A stretch of DNA of 64,000 nucleotides. Source: Bacillota bacterium. GTDB taxonomy: Bacteria > Bacillota > Clostridia > Acetivibrionales > DSM-1351. The notes below the pieces were generated by a model. The model did not search any database. It was not told where the DNA came from and worked only from the letters and a program-made list of their open reading frames with translations. The DNA is taken from assembly GCA_023409265.1 (NCBI GenBank), contig JAEYHZ010000004.1:1-64000 (forward strand). The letters run 5' to 3'. The position numbers and the translations under genes are program-made. Shown here piece after piece: positions 7,615 through 16,429 of this stretch. Numbering within the stretch: the stretch's first letter is position 1; each line of letters starts with the position of its first letter.

Positions 7615-8978
7615 TGCTTAATTTGACACCAAAAGAAGTATCGGAACGCAGTGCCCTCAGAGTAAATCCGTGTAAAACCTGTCAGCCTGTCGGTGCTCTT
7701 TATGCAGCACTGGGAGTTCACAATTGTATGCCTCACAGCCATGGCTCGCAAGGTTGCGTATCCTATCACAGGACTTTCCTCAGCAGACATTTCAAGGAAC
7801 CTGCAATTGCTTCTACCAGCTCATTTACAGAAGGTGCATCAGTATTTGGTGGCGGCAGCAACATTAAAACAGGTGTTAAAAATGTATTTGATATTTACAA
7901 CCCTGACATAATTGCCGTTCATACCACCTGTCTCAGTGAGACTATTGGTGATGACCTCAATGCCTTCATACAGGATATGGACCTTCCTGAAGGTAAAATA
8001 GTAGTTCACACAAATACACCAAGCTATGTTGGCTCACATATTAACGGTTTTTATAACATGATGGCAGGTTTTATAACCTACCTGTCAAAATCAACCGGAA
8101 AGTCAAACGGTAAAACTGCTATATTTCCGGGTTTCGTTAATCCCGGAGACATCAGGGAAATGAAAAAAATAGCCAGTTATCTGAAGGTACCCTTTACAAT
8201 GTTCCCTGACCAGAGCGGGGTTATGGATGCTCCTATGACAGGTGACTATTCAATGTATCCCAAGGGAGGAACAACCATTCCTGAAATAGTTGGATTAGGC
8301 GATTGCAGCGGCGTCCTTGCATTGGGTGAACTGACCAGTGAGGAACCGGCAAGCGTACTTGAAAGAAAGTGCAAGGTACCATATGAGTTATTGCCTCTTC
8401 CAATAGGGATAGAGGCCACCGACAAATTTGTAATGGCACTTGCCGGAATATCAAATGCTGAAGTGCCTTATGAACTTGAAGAAGAACGGGGACAGCTGGT
8501 GGACCTCATGCTGGATGCACATTTCTATTTCTTTAACAAGACTGTAGCAATATTCGGCGATCCTGATACTGTTCTGGGCTTGACAAGAATGGTGCTTGAA
8601 ATGGGTATGATTCCCAAATATGTACTGACAGGAACACCCGGGGAAAACTTCGTGAGACTTGCAGAAGCAATCTTTGCCCAATATGGAGTTGAAGGCTGCA
8701 CAGCAAAGGCATCAGGTGACTTGTTTGAGCTCCATCAATGGATCAGGAATGAAAAGGTTGATTTACTGCTGGGCTCATCCTACGGAAAGCAGATTGCAAA
8801 AGCAGAAGATATTCCGTTTGTTCGGGCAGGTTTCCCCATTCTTGACAGATATGCCCACTCAAATTCACCAATTGTTGGCTACAAAGGCGCAATGAGACTG
8901 GTTGAAATGATAGCAAATGCATTGATGGAAAGACAGGATAGAGATGCCAGCGATGAGGAATTCGAGATAGTAATGTAA
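7614..8978 (+). CDS. nifK: nitrogenase MoFe protein beta chain NifK
   Basis: 454 residues, the beta subunit of dinitrogenase. The P-cluster cysteines are Cys23 (KTCQPVG), Cys48 (GSQGCVSY) and Cys106 (HTTCLSETIGDD), with the 25/58 spacing of characterised NifK. It lacks the N-terminal extension of proteobacterial NifK, as in Clostridium pasteurianum. ATG 7614 overlaps the last base of nifD and has AGGAGGTGAA before it, so translation is coupled. It is followed by a 300-base spacer with a long hairpin before nifE. Confidence 0.97.
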   Translation: MLNLTPKEVSERSALRVNPCKTCQPVGALYAALGVHNCMPHSHGSQGCVSYHRTFLSRHFKEPAIASTSSFTEGASVFGGGSNIKTGVKNVFDIYNPDIIAVHTTCLSETIGDDLNAFIQDMDLPEGKIVVHTNTPSYVGSHINGFYNMMAGFITYLSKSTGKSNGKTAIFPGFVNPGDIREMKKIASYLKVPFTMFPDQSGVMDAPMTGDYSMYPKGGTTIPEIVGLGDCSGVLALGELTSEEPASVLERKCKVPYELLPLPIGIEATDKFVMALAGISNAEVPYELEEERGQLVDLMLDAHFYFFNKTVAIFGDPDTVLGLTRMVLEMGMIPKYVLTGTPGENFVRLAEAIFAQYGVEGCTAKASGDLFELHQWIRNEKVDLLLGSSYGKQIAKAEDIPFVRAGFPILDRYAHSNSPIVGYKGAMRLVEMIANALMERQDRDASDEEFEIVM

Positions 8979-9063
8979 TTTTAGAATGAATATATCCAGG
9001 AATGATTAATTGATTGATGGTTCAGGCTTAACTTCATAGCAATTCAATTTATCCATTTATCCG

Positions 9064-9169
9064 GTACGCGAGCACGACTTATGTCAACGTAGAAGCACGG
9101 TTAAAACTACTTCCATACCATGCAAGTAGTTTGGGTGCAACACGATGATATAAGTTAGTGCGGGAGTAC
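9064..9169. repeat. long palindromic hairpin in the nifK-nifE spacer
   Basis: Nested inverted repeats: an imperfect outer pair (9064-9082 with 9150-9169), GCAC (9095-9098) with GTGC (9135-9138), and a perfect 9-bp core AAACTACTT (9104-9112) / AAGTAGTTT (9124-9132). There is no U-tract, so it is not a simple terminator. It could be a processing or stability element that sets nifHDK against nifEN-B expression, or a palindromic repeat insertion. The rest of the 303-base spacer holds nothing else I can name. Confidence 0.55.
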
Positions 9170-9281
9170 TATTACATTACTATTATGGAATTGTATATGA
9201 CAAATCAAACCCTCAGTTTTATTTTCCTTAAAAATTAATGTAATAAATTATATAAATATGAGAAGGAGGGTCAGGAGTATT

Positions 9282-10619
9282 ATGGAAGCAACAATTTTGG
9301 ATGATAGAAAAGAATTTATAGGTTACGGAAAAAATAACAAAACTATCAAGTGTGAAAGTGACAGCCTTTCAGGTTCGATAAGCCAGCGGGCCTGTGTTTA
9401 CTGCGGCGCCAGAGTTGTACTGAACCCTATTACAGATGCTTTTCATATTGTACATGGCCCTATTGGCTGTGCAAGCTACACCTGGGATATAAGGGGAAGT
9501 CTTACCAGCGGCAGCGATTTATTCAGAACAAGCTTTTCAACAGATTTAAGTGAACAGGATATAGTGTTTGGCGGAGAAAAGAAGCTGACTGCGGCAATTG
9601 ATGAAATAGTTGAAAAGCATAAGCCTAAATTGATTTTTGTCTATGCAACCTGCATTGTAGGCGTTATAGGCGACGATGTTGAAGCTGTATGCCGGCAGGC
9701 AGAAAAAAAGTATGGAATAAGAGTTATTCCTGTTAAATCACCGGGCTTTTCCGGGAACAAATCCTATGGCTATAAAATGGCCTGCAATGCAATACTTGTA
9801 TTGCTTGAACCATACAAGAACCTCCCGAAAACAAAGGGAGTTAATATATTAGGTGACTTCAACCTGGCAGGTGAAATGTGGATAATTAAAAACTATCTCA
9901 AAGAGATTGGGATTCCGATAGTTTCCACAATAACAGGGGATGCAAGTCATGACACTTTGATAAAGGCTCCCTCAGCGCAGCTCAATATAGTTCAGTGCGC
10001 AGGTTCCATGACTTATCTGGCAAAGAAAATGGAGCAGGAAATGGGAATTCCATTCGTAAAAATAAGCTTTTTTGGTGTTGAGGACACCTCACAATCTCTG
10101 ATTCGTATAGCCGAAGCTTTGGGAGATGAGGAAAGTATTAAAAAGGCAGAAATTTTTACTAAAACCGAATCAGACAGACTTAAAAGTTTTTCAGATAAAT
10201 ACAGAAAGAATTTTGAAGGCAGGAAAGCAGCCATTTATGTGGGGGGAGGTTTTAAAGCCATTTCTCTCATAAGGCAGTTCAATGAAATGGGAATTGAGAC
10301 AGTTGTAGTAGGAACGCAAACCGGTAAGGCAGAGGATTATGAGATTATTTCAAGTCTTGTAGGAGAGAATACAGTAATTTTAGATGACGCAAATCCTGCT
10401 GAACTGGAGACTTTCATGAAAGAAAAAGGTGCAGACTTACTTGTGGGAGGAGTCAAGGAGAGACCACTGGCATATAAACTGGGTATAGCCTTTTGTGACC
10501 ACAACCATGAGAGAAAGCATGCTCTGGCAGGCTATGAGGGTGTAATAAATTTCACAAGGGAAATCAATCTGACCTTGAACAGTCCGGTCTGGGAATACAT
10601 TAAAGCCGGTGAAGAGTGA
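9282..10619 (+). CDS. nifE: FeMo-cofactor scaffold protein NifE
   Basis: 445 residues. NifE with NifN forms the scaffold on which the NifB-cofactor is matured to FeMo-co. Conserved NifD-like cysteines are visible in RACVYCGARVVL, HGPIGCASYTWD and ATCIVGVIGDD. Start ATG 9282 has CAGGAG close upstream; an in-frame ATG at 9258 would overlap the better AGGAGG and is unlikely. It is followed by nifN-B after 79 bases. Confidence 0.95.
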   Translation: MEATILDDRKEFIGYGKNNKTIKCESDSLSGSISQRACVYCGARVVLNPITDAFHIVHGPIGCASYTWDIRGSLTSGSDLFRTSFSTDLSEQDIVFGGEKKLTAAIDEIVEKHKPKLIFVYATCIVGVIGDDVEAVCRQAEKKYGIRVIPVKSPGFSGNKSYGYKMACNAILVLLEPYKNLPKTKGVNILGDFNLAGEMWIIKNYLKEIGIPIVSTITGDASHDTLIKAPSAQLNIVQCAGSMTYLAKKMEQEMGIPFVKISFFGVEDTSQSLIRIAEALGDEESIKKAEIFTKTESDRLKSFSDKYRKNFEGRKAAIYVGGGFKAISLIRQFNEMGIETVVVGTQTGKAEDYEIISSLVGENTVILDDANPAELETFMKEKGADLLVGGVKERPLAYKLGIAFCDHNHERKHALAGYEGVINFTREINLTLNSPVWEYIKAGEE

Positions 10620-10698
10620 GTCATCGTATATTTAAGACAAAAGACAAGGCTTGTATTACTACTTGTTTAGCGTGCAAGGCACGCAGAAGGGAGATGCC

Positions 10699-13374
10699 AT
10701 GAGTAAGAATCTGACCAGCTTAAACGTAAATCCATGTAAAATGTGTATGCCAATGGGAAGTGTGAGTGCTTTTTACGGCATTAAGAAATGCATGACAATA
10801 CTTCATGGTTCTCAGGGATGCAGCACCTATATACGCCGCCATATGGCAACCCACTATAACGAGCCTGTGGACATAGCTTCTTCATCCCTTACCGAAGAGG
10901 GGACAGTTTTCGGCGGCGAGCACAATCTGATAAAGGGTCTTGAAAATATGATAGAACTCTATAGTCCGGAGGTAATCGGCATAGCCACCACCTGCCTTGC
11001 AGAGACCATCGGGGAGGATATTCCAAGGATAATAAAAGGGTTTTACGAGACCCACCCGTATATAGATGTAAAAATAATCCCTGTGTCTTCCGCAGGGTAT
11101 TCCGGAACCCAGTATGAGGGCTTTTTCAAGGCTCTGAGAGCAATTGTGGAAAATGTTGATATGGTTTCGGGTAGGAACAATAAAGTCAATATTATAACAG
11201 GTATGATATCACCGGCAGATACAAGGAGCCTGAAAAAGATATTGGAAGCAATGAACATGGATTTTATATTGCTGCCCGATCTATCGGAGAACTTGGATGG
11301 ACAGCATACAGAGCATTATAACCGGCTGCCTGACGGGGGCACTTCAATTGAGGAAATTGCCCTGATGGGTGGGGCAAGGCTGACAATTGAGCTTTCGGCC
11401 TTCTTAAAGGATGAGAATTCCCCCGCCCGGTATTTGTATGATACTTACGGAGTTCCATTTGTCAGATGTAATCTGCCTGTTGGACTGCGTGATACAGACG
11501 CATTTCTTTCGGTATTGGAAAAGGCCGGCGGAAGAAAGTCCGACGAACTCAAGAAAGAGAGGGGCCGATATCTGGATGCAATGATTGATTCTCACAAATA
11601 TAATGCCGAAGGCCGCGCAGTAATATACGGAGAACCTGATTTCGTATTTTCAGCAGCAAGATTGTGTGCAGAAAACGGAATAATGCCGGTTCTGGTTGCA
11701 ACCGGGGCAAAATGCAGTTCACTGAGCTCTCTGCTGGAAAAGGATATTAAAAAGGCAGCAGATTTTCTCTTTATAGATAAATACAAAATTATGGACGATA
11801 CGGATTTTGATAACATAGAAAAGTATGCTTTGGAACTGGGTGCCAATGTTATGATGGGCAGCTCCGACGGCAGGAGAATAGAGGAAAAATACCAGCTTCC
11901 TCTTGTAAGATGTGCATTTCCCATCCATGACCATGTGGGAGGACAACGTGTCAGAATGTTTGGCTATGAGGGTTCCCTTATTCTTCTGGACCGTATTACC
12001 AATACTCTTCTGAGCCAAAAAGAACACGGATTCAGAAACGAGCTTTACAAAAAGTACTATAGAGCTGAGGATGAAAGTGCTGCTCTCAGTGCAGTACCGG
12101 AACACCATGAATTGAAGGTAGTTTTGGACAAGAAAGCATTAATCGCAAAGAAAACTGAAACACATCCCTGCTTTAACGGCTGCGGAAGCCAGTATTCAAG
12201 AATGCATCTGCCTGTAGCACCTGCCTGTAACATACAATGCAATTACTGTGTCAGAAAGTTTGACTGCCCCAATGAGAGCAGACCTGGTGTAACCACTGAA
12301 GTTCTTTCACCGGAGGAGGCATGCAAAAAGTATCAAATAGTGAAAGAAAAAATGCCTGATCTCAAAGTGGTAGGTATAGCAGGTCCCGGAGATTCTCTGG
12401 CAGAGTTTGAAAAGACAAAAAAAACCTTGACACTTATCAGAGAAAATGATCCTGAGGTGACCTTCTGCTTATCAACAAACGGACTGCTCCTTCCTCTGTA
12501 CGCTGATGAACTTGTTGAATTAGGTGTGTCTCATGTGACAGTGACAATAAATGCAGTTAATGCTGCCATCGGCGCAAAGATCTACAAGCATATAGACTTT
12601 ATGGGAAACAGGTATTTTGGAGAAGTGGGAGCGGCAATTCTTATGGCTAATCAGATGGCAGGCCTGAAGAGGCTCACCTCACTGGGCATTGTCTGTAAGG
12701 TTAACATAGTAATGCTTAAAGGCATAAATGAATTCCACATACCTCTAGTAGTTGCCAAAGCAAAGGAACTGGGCTGTGAAATAACAAACATCATGCAGCT
12801 GATACCTGTTGCAGGAAGTGCTTTTGAAAACATGCCTCTTACAAGCAATAAAGAGATTATGGAAATGCGAAAAAAATGCGAACTTTCAATGAAGCAAATG
12901 TATCACTGCCGCCAGTGCCGGGCAGATGCCATCGGAACACTTGACAATGACCAATCTATAAATTTCAGAGGCTGTTCAGGGGCCTGCCCGACTGAGAAAG
13001 AGGAGGTAAAAGCTGAAAAGCCGGTACTCTTTGCTGTCTCTTCAAAGAGTGGAGTACTGGTAGACCAACATTTTGGTCACGCAACAGACTTCTATATATA
13101 TGAGTACAAGGATAACACTATAAGATTCAAGGAAAGAAGGAGTGTATCAAAGTACTGTGACGGATCGGACAGCTGTGACGGAATGGGAGGCGGAAAAAAG
13201 GAGGGCAGGATAGATGCTATTCTTGAGGCAGTAAAGGATTGCACCGGAGTTTTGGCAATGCGTATCGGAGAAGCACCAAAGCAGAAGCTCAAGGAGAATT
13301 TCATCGAAACCTTTACTACTTATGACCGCATTGAGGATGCAGTCAGGCAGGCGGTAGAAAAAATGTGTGTGTAA
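10699..13374 (+). CDS. nifN-B: NifN-NifB fusion with C-terminal NifX-like domain
   Basis: 891 residues in three parts. Residues 1 to about 440 are NifN (NPCKMCMPMG, HGSQGCSTY, TTCLAETIGED). Residues about 490-750 are the NifB radical SAM domain with the cluster motif CNIQCNYC (Cys510, Cys514, Cys517), which makes the NifB-cofactor. Residues about 775-890 are a NifX/NafY-like cofactor-binding domain (VDQHFGHATDFYIYEY). The NifN-B fusion is known from Clostridium pasteurianum. Start ATG 10699 has AAGGGAG five bases upstream. One chain thus covers cofactor core synthesis, scaffold and carrier functions. Confidence 0.95.
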   Translation: MSKNLTSLNVNPCKMCMPMGSVSAFYGIKKCMTILHGSQGCSTYIRRHMATHYNEPVDIASSSLTEEGTVFGGEHNLIKGLENMIELYSPEVIGIATTCLAETIGEDIPRIIKGFYETHPYIDVKIIPVSSAGYSGTQYEGFFKALRAIVENVDMVSGRNNKVNIITGMISPADTRSLKKILEAMNMDFILLPDLSENLDGQHTEHYNRLPDGGTSIEEIALMGGARLTIELSAFLKDENSPARYLYDTYGVPFVRCNLPVGLRDTDAFLSVLEKAGGRKSDELKKERGRYLDAMIDSHKYNAEGRAVIYGEPDFVFSAARLCAENGIMPVLVATGAKCSSLSSLLEKDIKKAADFLFIDKYKIMDDTDFDNIEKYALELGANVMMGSSDGRRIEEKYQLPLVRCAFPIHDHVGGQRVRMFGYEGSLILLDRITNTLLSQKEHGFRNELYKKYYRAEDESAALSAVPEHHELKVVLDKKALIAKKTETHPCFNGCGSQYSRMHLPVAPACNIQCNYCVRKFDCPNESRPGVTTEVLSPEEACKKYQIVKEKMPDLKVVGIAGPGDSLAEFEKTKKTLTLIRENDPEVTFCLSTNGLLLPLYADELVELGVSHVTVTINAVNAAIGAKIYKHIDFMGNRYFGEVGAAILMANQMAGLKRLTSLGIVCKVNIVMLKGINEFHIPLVVAKAKELGCEITNIMQLIPVAGSAFENMPLTSNKEIMEMRKKCELSMKQMYHCRQCRADAIGTLDNDQSINFRGCSGACPTEKEEVKAEKPVLFAVSSKSGVLVDQHFGHATDFYIYEYKDNTIRFKERRSVSKYCDGSDSCDGMGGGKKEGRIDAILEAVKDCTGVLAMRIGEAPKQKLKENFIETFTTYDRIEDAVRQAVEKMCV

Positions 13375-13482
13375 ATAGCTTGGTATAGCTGATTAAGCAT
13401 TCTATAGTACACATTCTGTTGGGAATTGAAGGTCTTTTTTGGATTTTTTATTAAACTTTATAATGGGAAGTGAGGAATTATT

Positions 13483-13791
13483 ATGATCAGTCCAAAATAT
13501 CATGTATTTGTCTGTGCAAGCTGCAGAATTAACGGAACACAGAAGGGATACTGCCATTCAAAAGGAGCAGTAAACTTAATTCAGAAGTTCATGGAGGAGA
13601 TTGATGACAGAGATCTGTCAAGTGACGTGATGGTAACCAATACAGGCTGCTTCGGAATATGTGATAAGGGCCCTGTGGTTGTAATTTACCCTGAAGGCAC
13701 CTGGTATGGAAATGTGACCGAGGATGACGTTGAGGAAATTGTAGAGAACCATCTGGAAAATGGAGAAAAGGTAAAAAAGCTGATGATTTAG
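13483..13791 (+). CDS. [2Fe-2S] ferredoxin, thioredoxin-fold (Clostridium pasteurianum type)
   Basis: 102 residues, closely resembling the 2Fe-2S ferredoxin of Clostridium pasteurianum. The family pattern is plain: HVFVCASCRINGTQKGYC for the first cysteines and NTGCFGICDKGP for the last two. The C-terminal WYGNVTEDDVEEIVENHLENGE is also typical. The protein interacts with MoFe protein in C. pasteurianum. It lies between nifN-B and nifV in the nif operon, supporting a nitrogenase-linked role. ATG 13483 follows GGGAAGTGAGGA. Confidence 0.92.
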   Translation: MISPKYHVFVCASCRINGTQKGYCHSKGAVNLIQKFMEEIDDRDLSSDVMVTNTGCFGICDKGPVVVIYPEGTWYGNVTEDDVEEIVENHLENGEKVKKLMI

Positions 13792-13877
13792 AATAGGATT
13801 GGTTAATCAGGAATTTATAAAGGGTCGCAAGGTTGATATTAACGCTGTCTCAGACTATAAGAAGGGGTGTGCAATTT

Positions 13878-14837
13878 ATGATAAGAATTACAGATGTAAC
13901 TCTATGTACCATAAACTACAAGTCTGCCCCTAAGGATTTACTGCTGAGACTCTATAAGCTTCTACTTCAAACAGGAGTAAATTTCATAGAAATCACCATA
14001 CCCATTTTAAATTTAATTGGTAAAAGTATTGATCAGAGCAAGACCATACTGAGAGTCGGTCATCCCGCAGAAATCAAATATCATATGGGGTTCATAAGGT
14101 ATGTTTGCAGACACAGCGGTTTTGAGGTTCCTTCAGGTACAATTTCAGAAATACAGGTAAATGATATAAGGGAAATAAACATACTGAACAGATTTTCCGG
14201 GTATGAGAACATTCGTATTGTAGGTATGGATGACCTTTTACAGCATGATTATCTGAACGTATTCGACAGATTGAAGAGAATAAATGGCAGCCAGCCGGAA
14301 TTCTGTCCTCAAAATAACTACTATTGTGCAACAGCTCTTGCCGTTGAATGGATATTAAACGGAGGGGACAGTATTGCAGCAAGTTTTTGCGGAAATGGCG
14401 GGTATGCAGCATTAGAGGAAGTCATAATGGCACTTCGCATAACAAAACGCCATAAACCCAATCAGGATTTAGCCATTCTGAGAGAATTGAAAAGCATTTT
14501 TGAGGAGTTATCAGGGACTGTTATAGCTCAAAACAAACCGGTAATAGGAGATAGAATTTTTGATGTTGAGTCGGGTATTCATGTAGACGGTATATTTAAA
14601 AACGGTGCCACTTATGAGCCCTTTGAACCTTCGGTCGTTGGAATGGAAAGAAGGATTATAGCCGGTAAACATTCGGGCAGAACAACTATAGAAATAAAGT
14701 TGAAGGAATATGGATTGGAATTCCCAAAGGAGAGGATAGCCGAATTGCTGGGGAATGTTCAGCATATGAGCATCAGTCTGGGGAGAAGTATAACAGATCA
14801 GGAATTTATTAAGCTTGCCTATAATTTTACAAAATAG
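13878..14837 (+). CDS. nifV-alpha: homocitrate synthase alpha subunit (C-terminal half type)
   Basis: 319 residues. It belongs to the split homocitrate synthase known in Clostridium pasteurianum, the alpha chain carrying the C-terminal part of the isopropylmalate/homocitrate synthase fold. ESGIHVDGI, GKHSGRTTIEIKL and the closing helices are the C-terminal signatures. The N-terminal part keeps a TIM-barrel outline (IRITDVTLCTINYK) but lacks the catalytic DTTLRDGEQ motif. Start ATG 13878 with AAGGGGTG upstream. Homocitrate is the organic ligand of FeMo-co. It needs the omega chain encoded next. Confidence 0.85.
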   Translation: MIRITDVTLCTINYKSAPKDLLLRLYKLLLQTGVNFIEITIPILNLIGKSIDQSKTILRVGHPAEIKYHMGFIRYVCRHSGFEVPSGTISEIQVNDIREINILNRFSGYENIRIVGMDDLLQHDYLNVFDRLKRINGSQPEFCPQNNYYCATALAVEWILNGGDSIAASFCGNGGYAALEEVIMALRITKRHKPNQDLAILRELKSIFEELSGTVIAQNKPVIGDRIFDVESGIHVDGIFKNGATYEPFEPSVVGMERRIIAGKHSGRTTIEIKLKEYGLEFPKERIAELLGNVQHMSISLGRSITDQEFIKLAYNFTK

Positions 14838-14902
14838 TATTATAAAGGAATAACTTGGGGTCTTTCGGATTGTTGATCGACCACAGAGGGGTGGGCTTAA
14901 TA

Positions 14903-15712
14903 TTGAAGCAGAAGAAATATATTATAGACACGACACTTCGTGATGGAGAACAGAGTCCGGGTTTTGCATTCAGTTTGGAGCAAAAGGCAAAACTGGCAAT
15001 ATTGATGGACAGGGCAGGAATTCACCAGATTGAAGCTGGCATCCCTGCAATGGGCAATTATGAAAAGGACTCAATATGCAGGATAATGGAAAACAGGCAC
15101 AGGGCGAGAGTCTCAACCTGGAACAGGTTGAACAGGGAGGATATTCAGCATTCCTTTGACTGTAGTCCGGATATTATTCATATCAGTGCTCCGGTGTCTT
15201 ACGTCCATATTTATTCAAAACTCAAGAAAAACAAGGTCTGGCTTCAAAAAAATCTTCAGGAGTGCGTTGGGTTTGCCCTTGATAAGGGATACAACGTATC
15301 CGTAGGTTTTGAAGATGCTTCAAGAGCCGATATAACCTTTATGATCAGCATTGCCGGTTTGTTGAAGGATATGGGGGTATCAAGCATAAGGTTTGCTGAT
15401 ACCGTCGGAGTACTTACACCCTCCAGGTCATATCAGGCAATCAGTGAAATCATCAGCCATACGGGAATCACCCTGGGAATTCACGCACATAATGACCTGG
15501 GAATGGCTGTCGCAAATTCATTGGAAGCAGCAAGAGCGGGAGCTGAGTTCATAGATACAACCCTTTTTGGAATTGGAGAAAGAGCAGGAAATTGCGATTT
15601 GAATCAATTAATAGCAGCTTCCGAACATATTTTTGACATACGGCCTAATCATACAGACGCAAGTCTGTTAAAGGAAAAAGGCAGAGAAATCATATTCGGA
15701 ACTCAGACTTAA
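14903..15712 (+). CDS. nifV-omega: homocitrate synthase omega subunit (catalytic N-terminal half type)
   Basis: 269 residues, the catalytic TIM-barrel of homocitrate synthase. DTTLRDGEQSPG at the N-terminus carries the metal-binding and catalytic residues; HAHNDLGMAVANS holds the metal-binding His pair; GIGERAGNCDL closes the barrel. The start is TTG 14903, chosen for GAGGGGTGGG at 14886-14894; the usual N-terminus of the family (KxYIIDTTLRD) then fits. It works with the alpha chain to condense acetyl-CoA and 2-oxoglutarate into homocitrate for FeMo-co. Confidence 0.87.
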   Translation: MKQKKYIIDTTLRDGEQSPGFAFSLEQKAKLAILMDRAGIHQIEAGIPAMGNYEKDSICRIMENRHRARVSTWNRLNREDIQHSFDCSPDIIHISAPVSYVHIYSKLKKNKVWLQKNLQECVGFALDKGYNVSVGFEDASRADITFMISIAGLLKDMGVSSIRFADTVGVLTPSRSYQAISEIISHTGITLGIHAHNDLGMAVANSLEAARAGAEFIDTTLFGIGERAGNCDLNQLIAASEHIFDIRPNHTDASLLKEKGREIIFGTQT

Positions 15713-15751
15713 CTCATCATTAAGCTAACATCAACTAAAGGGGGTGATACC

Positions 15752-16429
15752 ATGGATTTATCACCATTATTTATATCACTGAAGGTTGCATTTACAGCTA
15801 CATTAATAACTATATTTACAGGGATTGCCGCAGCAAGATATGTTCTTAAAATTAAAAAGTTAAAGGGTTTTATTGATGGCTTGTTTACACTTCCAATGGT
15901 ATTGCCTCCTACGGTTGTTGGTTTTTTTCTGTTGCTTCTGTTGGGTAAAAACAGTGTCCTGGGGAAATTGCTTATACAAATGAACATTAATGTAGTATTT
16001 ACGTGGGTAGGGGCTGTAATAGCCTCTACTGTTGTATCATTCCCGTTAATGTACAGAACGGTAAGAGGGGCCCTGGAGCAATTTGATATTAACATTATTT
16101 ATGCTGCAAGAACTCTAGGTATAAAGGAAAACAAGATTTTCTGGACTATTGTGATTCCCAATGTAATACCAAGTCTGATTGCAGGAACCATTCTGACGTA
16201 TGCCAGAGCTCTGGGGGAATTTGGTGCCACTATGATGCTGGCAGGAAACATTCCCGGGAAAACCCAGACCATGTCGGTAGCGGTTTATTCGGCTGTTCAG
16301 GCGGGGGATATAAACACTGCCTTCAGCTGGGTTGCTGTTGTCTGCGCAATGTCCTTTACAGCAATGATTGTTATGAATTATTTGAATGGAAGACAAGTTG
16401 AAAAGGCCTCGAAAAGGGGTGATTATTAA
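15752..16429 (+). CDS. modB: molybdate ABC transporter permease ModB
   Basis: 225 residues with about five hydrophobic membrane helices. The permease signature LPMVLPPTVVGFFLLLLLG, the EAA-like loop AARTLGIKENKIFWTIVIPNVIPSLIAG and RALGEFGATMMLAGNIPGKTQTM are characteristic of ModB. It imports molybdate for FeMo-co. No modA-type binding protein is found in the window, so the binding component must be elsewhere. The ATG overlaps nothing upstream and has AAGGGGGTGAT before it; the stop overlaps the modC start by one base. Confidence 0.93.
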   Translation: MDLSPLFISLKVAFTATLITIFTGIAAARYVLKIKKLKGFIDGLFTLPMVLPPTVVGFFLLLLLGKNSVLGKLLIQMNINVVFTWVGAVIASTVVSFPLMYRTVRGALEQFDINIIYAARTLGIKENKIFWTIVIPNVIPSLIAGTILTYARALGEFGATMMLAGNIPGKTQTMSVAVYSAVQAGDINTAFSWVAVVCAMSFTAMIVMNYLNGRQVEKASKRGDY

